A stretch of 64,000 bases of DNA from Apus apus (taxonomy: Eukaryota > Chordata > Aves > Apodiformes > Apodidae), in assembly GCF_020740795.1 (NCBI RefSeq), contig NC_067287.1, positions 9,873,501 to 9,937,500 of the forward strand, in the 5' to 3' direction. Position 1 is the first letter of the stretch, and every line of letters begins with the position of its first letter. The notes under the pieces are model-generated. The model did not search any database and was not told where the DNA came from. It worked only from the letters and a program-made list of their open reading frames with translations. The position numbers were made by a program, and so were the translations under genes. Shown here piece by piece: positions 1 through 9,924 of the stretch.

Positions 1-65
1 ATGATCTCTGACTTCACAATATTTAAAAATACAGTTTGAATAAGCTTGTCCCAGAAATTACTTAC

Positions 66-135
66 AAAAATAGACAAAACTATAGGGCCTCTAATGATCC
101 ACCAGGTATTGGCATTAGTGTTAATGTCCCAACAC
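66..135 (-). CDS. SCTR: SCTR exon, extracellular loop 2 / start of TM5
   Basis: 70-bp exon with acceptor ttttacag and donor gtaagt. It reads (G)[20 protein letters not shown] and continues with SIF. It holds the loop-2 cysteine that in this family pairs with the cysteine at the top of TM3. It is the last SCTR exon before the window edge. Confidence 0.9.
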
Positions 136-3100
136 CTGTAAAAATAGAAGAGAAGGTGCAGTCAGTTACCAAAACACTGGTCTTTTTTCAAAGGGGTTTA
201 GTCTATTTTGCACTTCAGATAGGCCCCCTTTTCCCTTCTTGTGCAACACTGATTACCTGTTCTTACTTAGCTGCACATTTCTGACAGAAAACTGTCCACC
301 TGTACAGGACAAAAGTACATCCTGTCCTTAAAGTACAATCACCATTCAAAATTTTGGAAGGGAGGAGAGAAAGGAACAAAGTTTCATTGTTTAGAAAGTC
401 AGATACAGATGCTGCATCATCAGAGGCTGAATTAATGCTTGAATGCAACCTCCTACCCTTGAAAATACTCAAGCAAAATGTGAGGCTGTTTCTCAGGTTG
501 CTCAGCTGGACCTCTACTCCCACCCACGCTAGGACCTAGGCTTGCACCACAGCGGGGTGGTGCTTGGTTTGCTTGGCTGCCAGCAGTTAAGAAAGAGCAA
601 GACCCCATGGAGCAGCCTGCACCAGAGCTGCATGCTCCCCTCATGTGCCACCTTCCTCCCCCCATACACGACTTACCCAATATTTTCATGGAGTTGCCTA
701 GCAATTGCCCATGCAGCCACAAACACAGTTGGTGCACCTGCAATTGGAAAAGTTAGTTACTGCCCCACAAGTCCATCCCAAAGGCAAAACAAGTCCACAA
801 TTATTCTTACTGAAAGCAGAACCAGTACCCCATCCGAGGGCGATGAACCACCAGAGGAACTTCCTTTCTGAGAAGAAAGAAATAACCAGGAGGGTGTGGA
901 GATACAGTCCCTCCACAAGGAGCCAGCTGTAGTTAGACATGATGCAGTACTGAAAGAAGACCATGGTGAGCTTACAGCCAGCCTGAGGAAAGAGAGGATA
1001 ATTAGTTTCTGCCTGGATTTCTGTCTACCTTCTAACAGAGAGCAAGCTGTAAATGAATCTTGGCAAACAGACATTTTATAGCAATTAGGGAACTAAATGG
1101 GTGGCCTTGAGACATGCATTCACATGACAAGAAAGCAGGCCTGGCACTTGAAAATGCATTAAGCACCTCCCTCACTAGCAAGAACCAAATGTATCATGGA
1201 CACTGGGGTTTGTGTTACTGTCTCACTTAGAGAAGTTTCACTATTGCTACCTTATGACTATCAGAAGCACTAATATTACCTTAGAGAAGCACGTGAATGT
1301 ATTTGTCAGTCCTTTTTTCCAAAGAAAAAGGGTCGATAAAGACAAATTAAAATTTGCTCAATTGAGGGTTACCGTGTATGCCCCACAGTAATTCGTGTCT
1401 TCAGAGGAAAACAAAACAGCATCCTTGATGAAGTTGGATGAGGCTCGCAAAATGAACGATGTGAAAAGATGCATGTGGATGTAGTTCCTCGTACAGCGAA
1501 GTCTTCTGTTACAAAAAGAAAGAGAGATCCTGTGAAGTTGCATTTCTAGCCAATGCGGGCAGCTTGTAGCTGTAAACAGCAGGTCTCAATCCCTCTTAAT
1601 GCTAAACTGACAAATCCAGAATGCTGTTTCTCTGTCTGCGAGAGGAAGACCAACACATTTCCTGAGAGGGAGATCCTACAGAGGACCTGAAAAAGCTGTA
1701 GTCGTATCTGCTCCACTCAGGTGCTGAAAGAAGCTGAACGTTGCCAGAAGAATTGTGATTTCACGCCAATATGCTTAGTCTAGCCTCCCTCTCACTTTTC
1801 TGGAGTAACACAAACCCAATCTGTTTCTCCACACCTGGGTGGATCTATTTGGTTTGCTTGCACAGTGCACTTGTGCCTGCAATGTTTTCTGTGTCAAATC
1901 TCCATATAATCTGGATCAGGATGCCGTGCAGCCTGAAGATGAGCTTGCCAAGGAGTTGGGGCTCCTTCTTCCCGGCGGCCCCGCCCTGACACTTACTGTG
2001 AGGGAAATCAGTTTCACTGAATAAGCAGCAAAGTACAAATTCCAGGTTATGAGGATGTGTGGAGATAAGCTGACTGTCAGATCACTGCTGTAAACCTGAG
2101 ACACCTTCCCAGAAGTCAGTGCAGCAGCATGTAGAGCAAAGTTTTAGCCACAGTCTCAAGTGGGGAAAAGAACAGCAGGGGGAAAGACACTCTGCCCAAA
2201 GGACACTGAAATTATGGGAAGACATCAGCAGGGAGCTGGTGCCAACACCAGTCTGAAAAATATGTCCAGCTACGTTTTGCAAAGGGCAGGAGTGCACAAT
2301 GTGAGGAGCAGCCCTGACATTTTCTGGGAGACAAGACTCAGGTAGTTTTTTTCTGATTCCTGCAAAGGTTTTCAGAAATACTTCAATTTTTAACTTGATC
2401 TAAAAGCCAACAGAAAGATCTCTGTCAGCTGAGATGACCCGAAGTCCAAACACAAACGAGAAATGCTTCTCCTCACCTAAAAGAGACCAGGACTGCTAAG
2501 GCTATTGTCAACGTCACGAGGGAGGTGCAGTATCCGATGGTGTACATGGTCTTCAGAGTCATGAAATAGGAACGCTGCAGGGGAACATGTATTCACATCT
2601 TTATCTTTGACTGTCTGGTTGAAATCAACCCATACCAAGAGAAAGGTGCCTCCTCCTACTTAACAAATTAATTTTCTTCTACAATCAGCTACTGAATCTT
2701 CACCCTGAGCAACCCATTTTGATAGTTTGGAGGAAGCATTTATGCTGAAAAAAACCTGTAAAAATAAACCCCCTTAGTTAAATCACAGTACAATTCAGTC
2801 TCCCCTTAACATGTTCCTTCCCCAGAGCCCCAAAGCAGCAGATCTGTGGTCACAGGCACTCAGACTCACTCTTGCCTCGTTGGTCATGTCATTGACATTG
2901 TAGCCACAAGCGATGTCAGGTCTGGGATATGGTTCCGACCAACCCTCGCTCGTGCAGTTTCGGTAGACAAAACCTGTGTGGCAACAACAAAAAAAGGCAA
3001 AGCCAGATATGATGGTTTCCAGTGGTATCTTTGCTCTCCTTGGGGGTCGGTCACCAACATGCAGGGTTGCTCCAAGAGCAAAGAGAGTATTTTCCCCCAG

Positions 3101-6100
3101 ACAGTGAGTGCGCTCTGCATAGCTGGAGGTGAAATACAGCTGAGCTAATTGTGTTGATACTTGCCCAGTGTACTTGTGTGGGTCATAATATTGTTTGCCA
3201 ACTCAGGGATGACTGTGATGGATGTGTTTTTACTAATTGCAACATAAATAATACTGTTCAGTACATCTGGTGTTTCTTGGCCAGTGTTCCAAGATCAGCA
3301 AACACATGACTGTTCCAATCACAGATTCATACTCCATGCAAACCTGATACCTTCCTGAATGCTCCCACCTCATTACTGTGGTTTGTCATGGTCTGAAGAA
3401 AACACAAAACTTCAGATGGTCACAGATTTTTTGTGAGATTTAAATGAAAACTAAAAGGCTTGTTGCCGCAGCCAGGTCTGGGCATTATCTTACACTGCTG
3501 ATTTCCTTGCTAACTTGCAAATTAAAAGCTAGGGTGGGATTCCCCTCACTTAAGTTAGCCCACTGAAAGCTAAATGCTTGAGTCCAACTGTGTCCCTTGT
3601 GGGTGTCTTTCTAGTCAGTGGAGAAAAAGAGGCATTTGCAGAATTAATCTCATTTTCAGACAGACATCTGCAGAGTGCAGTTTGTCTGACCCACTTCTGC
3701 TGAGCCATCTGACTTTTAAACTCCTAAAGCTGAGTGAGATGGATCCCCAGCAAGTTGCACATGGTTGAATAGGACGGGTTCGAACACATCCGTGTTAATG
3801 TTTGGCAATAGAGTCAAAGTTGGAAGTCCTGCCCTACACACCTTACAATCTCACTGGAAGAAAATTACCCTAGCAGGCATGTAGGTTATGTGCTGAAGAG
3901 AACAGAAACCTTTACAAAGAACTAAAACCACCATCCACTGTCCTAATCACATTCATCTGTCAGGTAGAAGCCACACTTCAGAAACACAGAGTGAAATCCT
4001 GGCTTTGCTGCAGTAATGGCAATACTAGCAAGGATTTAGAAATCAGCAGCCCTTCTTAGTAGAAGTCTTGCCAGAAAGCACCATAAAAGTCTACTTTTTC
4101 CCACACATTTAGCCACAGGGACTCTAGGTCATCTAGTTCCTGCAAAACACTTCCGTGATGTGGAGGGAACAGAGGGAGATGTATATGTAACAGTGTTTGG
4201 CACTGGTTTATGCTCTTTGGAGCCTTGAAGGGACAGTCAGGACATCAGGGCTCCTGCTATGTCTGGGCAAATTCTAGTGACCTGACAGCATGTCTGCACT
4301 TGATTTGAACTCACCTCTGCAAAACTGCAAGGCACAGCAAACATACTGAGATCTCCAAGTGGGAAGAGCTCTGGGTGTGTCAGTACTAGTATTCTGATGC
4401 TTTTGTGAACATCTTGTTCCAGGTTAGCATCTTTGGAAGGGCCAGGCTTGCTTTTTAAGCCAGGTTTCTATACTTCGCTGCAGTGCAACAACAACAGGAT
4501 AGAAACAGCTCTCCCAAACAGTTCTCCCCTGCCTGCCTTGGCACCCAGCAAGAGAGTGAGTGGTAGGGTGGCAAATTTGCTACTTCGTCTTTGGTTATGA
4601 AGACACACATACTTAGAGCAGAGTGTTGTGCTTGTAAAGATGCCTGTAACTGGTTTTTGCTTGAGGATGTCGAAGTAGATCAGGCAAGAAGAGGTGAAGT
4701 TCTGTGTTGGTGTGACTGCATCATATGCAAAGCACAGGAGATTACATAGAGCGTATCATGTTGATGGATGTGAGCACAGTTTTAACAATTTTACTTACTT
4801 ATGGGTGACACACACTGGGGGAACTGCAGCATGCCCCAATTGGAGCAGACTGGGGGCCTGCAGTCTGTCTAACCATCCGTGCTTGGTGTTCACTGCTGCC
4901 TTGGAGGCTTCTGGAGTTGCCTGGGCAAGAGGGAACACTGGCTAAAGCGATGGCTACAGACCTGGGGCCATTCAGTGTGGCCTTCTCCTCTCTTGCCTGA
5001 GACACAATGTACAGGCCTGGATGTGAGATGCAGTTATGTTCCTTGGTTGCAGATTATTTTGTTTCTTTTGTGTGTTATGTGGGAAGGGGCCAGACAGTCT
5101 GGGCTGCAAATGCAAGTCTAGATATCAGCACAAAGCTCAACAGCACAGAGACCAGGGTTTGGTCAGAGCTAGATGTGTCCCCTAACGTATGGATCTTTGG
5201 CATTTGTGGCTGCCCATCTGCCTTGTAAGTGGTGAGGAGAGAAAACTTATGCTTTTTTTCCCAAGCAAACAGATCTTTGCTTTCTTTTGCAAAATCACTT
5301 CAAACAGGGCAACAACTGCAGCAATAAACACATGAGTCACAAGCCAACCGCAGTATAAAACCAGAGGAGAATGTCTCTATGAGACTGGGAAGAAACTATT
5401 GCTGACTTTGACCCAAAATGCCAAATGCAGAGACCAAAATAAGATGCAAATGCCAATGGACCATGTCTTGGGTTTCTGTTTTGAAAACCCTCACTTCGGT
5501 TGTTGTTGTCAGAAGTGGTTTAGGTCTCAGCTTCTCGATAAGGAGGGCAACTAAAGTTTAAAGCTGTTAGGCTATCTCTAAGATAATGCAGTGCACATTT
5601 GAGGTGTAATTCTGACCTTTGGATGTACAAATTCCTGTTTTCCTCCCTGGTGCGAGATCCAAAGGCAGGGAGCGGTTCCCTCTAGTGGCTGTACCAGCAG
5701 GAATTTAATTTCATGCATTTAAGGGCCGGTGTCACTATTCTAAAGATTTGTCAGTGCATGCTGAACAGATTATTTCCTCAGCGATCTGTGTCTTTGTGCA
5801 GTTTATCCTCTGCCTTTAAAGCAGATTATAGGATTCAATGGGCAGCTACTGTTTGTGTACAGAAAGTAGCATGGTATTTATTTTCATCTGAACGGCTCAT
5901 GTCTGATTTTATTAAAGAGCACTAAGTGCTTCTCGTCTGACTTATCTAATCTTTATTAGACAATCTAATACTTTGTCTCCTGTTCCTCCCTCCATAAAAT
6001 GAATCTGTCTGCTTTTCTCTAAGCACTGGATCTCATTAATCCGTGTCCTATAACTGAAGAATGTAAAACCCTCTTCCAATTTGAATCATTAACTCACTAA

Positions 6101-9100
6101 AGAGAAATGTAAGCACATTTCTTGGGCATTGCTGAAAAGTAGAACTGAACAGAAAGCCAGGAGAAACTCCTACTTAATGGCTAATGATTACTGCAGTGTA
6201 CTGGGAATAAATTACACTTAATTTCTAGTTTAGAAAACCCAGAGAAAGGACAACAAATGTTGCTTGATCTCATCTCTCTGAGTTAAGCTGTTTGGTGAGA
6301 CATGAAACCTGGGTTCCCATGAATTTAGGCCACTTGTGTGAAGTCTGTCACAGCCAGGGGGTGAATCCTCAGTGCAGACTTCCTCTTGATGTAGGCAAGA
6401 GAAGGATCTTTTTCCCCTACCTGGCTGGCAGTTTTGCCAAAACTTGAATGCTGCATGAAGTTTTATCCCCATCAGGCTCAGCTGAGATCAGCCACTGGCT
6501 CTAAGACTTATTAGAAGGGGAAAAACAGAAATAAACATAATCACAGAGCCTGAGTGGAGAACACTCTTTCCTTAAGAAATGCTATGCTAAAAAAACTGCT
6601 TTTCAGGTTAGCAGTTACCTCCTGCACTTTTCTCCACCTAGCTAAGAAAAACAAACACAACATCTTCCTACTTCAATCCCAGGCTTTCCTACGTTTAGCT
6701 TAGTGTTGGAAATGCAACTGCTAAGTGACCATTGGGTCTTTAAAAGAAGCAGCAACACAATTTCAAGTTCAGACCTGACAGTGACATTTTTGTAAATAGC
6801 ACATTTTAAAATAAAATAACAATAAAAAACACCTGGTCAAGAAAAGCATGTTTTTAGTGTTACCTTTTTTCCCAGTCAGCATCTGGAAGAATACAGGGCA
6901 GTGAGCATTGACAGTCTGTCCCACAGGGGATGAAGGCCAGCAGCTCATGTTATCCCACATTCCAGCACATCTGCCTGAGGGGGCAACAATGAAACACCAT
7001 GCAGCCCCTTCCAGTGATAAAACACCACAAAACTTCCCCCAACAACCAAACACCATGAAGCATCTCCAAGCAATGAAACACCATGCAATGTCTCCTAAGG
7101 ACCAAGGCAGCCATGAGGACCAAGATGCTCAGTACTCTGAAAAGCAAGCTGGATGAGACAGAGCAAGTCCTTCTGAGACCTGTCAAGTCCTGGGTAGGAC
7201 AGAACAGGTCCTGCTTTCTTCAAACCAGCCTCAGCAAGGTCCAGGCCTGTCCTATTGTGGTCCTATTGTGAGCCAAAGAGCAACTTGGCCATTGTGAACT
7301 TTGCATCAAGTCCCTTCTTACCCATCTGTCTTCTGGTAAACTACTGAGTGGCCCTGGAAAGATGAAGGAAACGAGATGTGAATTTTTTATCTCATTTTTC
7401 AGAACTGCTTGCTAATGCTAGTGCTGGTCCACATCCACACTGTCATGGCCCTGTGAAGTTTATCTTCTTTGCATCTTCAGAGCTCTGGTGCAGAAGAAAT
7501 GCAGAGCTCAAGAACAGAGCCATGTCACAGGATCCAAGCTGAAAAACAGAGTTTGTCAAAACAGCCTCCTCTTCAGTGAAGGGCACCAGTAGAGGAAACA
7601 AACAATACTGACTTATTCATGTCATCAAAATTCTTGTATGTAATGAGACAGATCTGTATTCTGGAGTATCTGGCAGCCTGCCATGAGGTACCCTGTCACT
7701 GCTACATGGGTGTAATGCCCTGAGGCTGTGCTCACACCCATCCATCTGCAAGGCTCACAGGAATAAAACAGGGAAAAATGCCAGGCATCCTAAGAAACCA
7801 GGCAATAGATCTTCCCTCTCAGTCCTGCCTTTAGGCTACATCAGGGTGAAACACTTCTGTGTCTCCAGAACTCTCTGCTAGAGAGGAAGGCTTTGAAAAA
7901 AAGAAAAAGCCTCAGGTTTGGCTCCGCACGGTAGCTTATCTCTGGCCAGGACACGCTGCACAAATCACATCTTCTGGGGATTCCTTCAGTTTCCACACTG
8001 GTGAGGACCTGCCATGTGTGGTCTGCAAAAGTCACCCAGAAACAGTTCACTCTCTGAGATGCTGTGAATGACACAAGCCCATTCTCAGTGGTGATGGCTG
8101 GTCACACACACAAAATAGTCGCATCTGTTGCCTCCATCCAACGTACTCTGAGAGATGCTGACCCAGCTGGTACCTGGGGGAGCTGACACTCAGTTCATAG
8201 GCAAGCTTCAGTAATTGTTTGCAGTTATCTCTCTGAGATCCCTTGCACCGGAATGCACTTGCTGAATGGTGAAAAGAAAGTTGTCTGCATGATGAGGACT
8301 CAGCACTACAAGGCTTTCCTAGGCCAAAAAACTCCTTCATATGATGATAAATCCTCTCTGAAATGCAAGAGCTCTGTTACATGACAGTAATTTAGAGCAA
8401 AGAGGAAGCAACGAGGAATTTTGGGCCGTGTGATTTAAAAACTGACTGCTGGTATTCATTAATTTTGAGGGCAAATATAGTTAAGTAAATTTGCACTTAA
8501 TGAGCTGACTTTATAAAAATTTTCTTGTCCAAGATGAGATGAATTCCAAATCCTTTCCAATTTGCAAGATTTTGCTGCTGATCTGCCCCCTAAATGTGAG
8601 AACTGCAGCTGAGCAGCTGAGTTAGAAGGCTCCTACTACTTTTGCTGCCACAGTAAGGTCAAAATCCCACTCTTGGAGCCTTATAACAAACCCTACCTGG
8701 TTTTCTGCTCCTAAATGAGAGTTGCATACAAGGTGCATGCCTCCTTTGGGAAGGAATGTGGGGGTTATATGATTTTGAGGCCATTCAACTCACTTGAGAG
8801 CAGTTTTGACTGTGCACATTCATTCAGCCTTTACCTGAGCTCAGAAGTGAATCATTTTCCTGAGTTCTGTTCCTTGCCTCCAGGGAGAGAGTCTCAGCAC
8901 AGTTTTCTTCCTCCCTTTTCAGGACGCTCAGGAGGTCGCAGACAGGTGGGACAGCTCTGATCTGCACATTTTAAAAGCAGTAGGAATCACTTTTCCTCTT
9001 TAAACTTACATCTCGTCGACAGGATTTACCCTTATGCTCACATCTCCCATGCAACCCTCTAAACTGATTGTAGGTAATATTCCCTTGAAATAGAGTCAGA

Positions 9101-9889
9101 TTTCCTAATTAACTCTGCTTTTTTATAGTAGGCATGCACGAGCTGAGTTTCTGCTTTCTCCCTTTTGTCTAACATTACTGTTATTGAGAAAAATGAACAT
9201 GTTATTCTGCTAAATGAAGTACATGAGCAGGATGCTGTTCCAAAAGCCTGTAGCAACAAATATCCAGGGCACTGCAGGACTCTCCCCTAGAGCAACAGAG
9301 AAATAACCACTCGCCCCTGGTAGTGTTAAACCATAGATCTAGCAGGTCATTTTCCCAGGCACAAGTGATCCTAACATGTCCACTGGTTGCACCCCACTCA
9401 TGTCTGTTTCACTGCTACAGATCAGGAAGCTGCAGGAGCCAACCTGAAAGCAAAATTTCATGCAGACTTTTGTGAGAACCCGGGTGATTTATCCTATGGC
9501 CATTTTCTGACCTTCCCATCTTGCCCCATCCTCCTTTCTCACAAAGCAGTGTGGGCATGTTAGCCTTAACTCAAGCCTCGTGTAGCAATTAAATGTGCAG
9601 CTTATGTTATATATAGCTGGACCAAAATGAATGTATGAAACAGCTGCCAACTGTTAAAATGGCATGTGTTAAAAATCATTGCAAAATGGTTTGCACAATA
9701 AAGTCCCAGTTGTTATGTCTGCAGTAAAAATGTACTTTTAACATTTTTATTATTTCACCAGTTTCTATTAATTTTTACAATAAAAAAACTGAATATAAGC
9801 ATGTTCCCATAATAACAAATTAGATAATTCTTCCCTCATTAATTAAATGAAAAATCTTATAAATTTCCACTATGGAGCTTATACATACA

Positions 9890-9924
<35 letters not shown>

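Noticed and set aside
66-2973. VIPR2 (or VIPR1/ADCYAP1R1) instead of SCTR
   Set aside because: The TM2-loop wording [25 protein letters not shown] and AGCKL fit SCTR best as I recall it, and CFAP221 next door is the SCTR neighbour.
7330-7375. 32-bp candidate SCTR exon with a good pyrimidine tract and gtaaga donor
   Set aside because: In the phase required by the flanking exons it contains a stop codon.
8690-8760. Candidate missing SCTR exon ending RKP before a gtaggg donor
   Set aside because: Phase fits, but the peptide has a single cysteine and none of the amphipathic helix pattern expected before the MWDN exon.
9059-9259. 66-codon minus-strand open frame with a charged stretch ([18 protein letters not shown])
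   Set aside because: Lacks the cysteines needed for the SCTR ectodomain and has no suitable splice phases.
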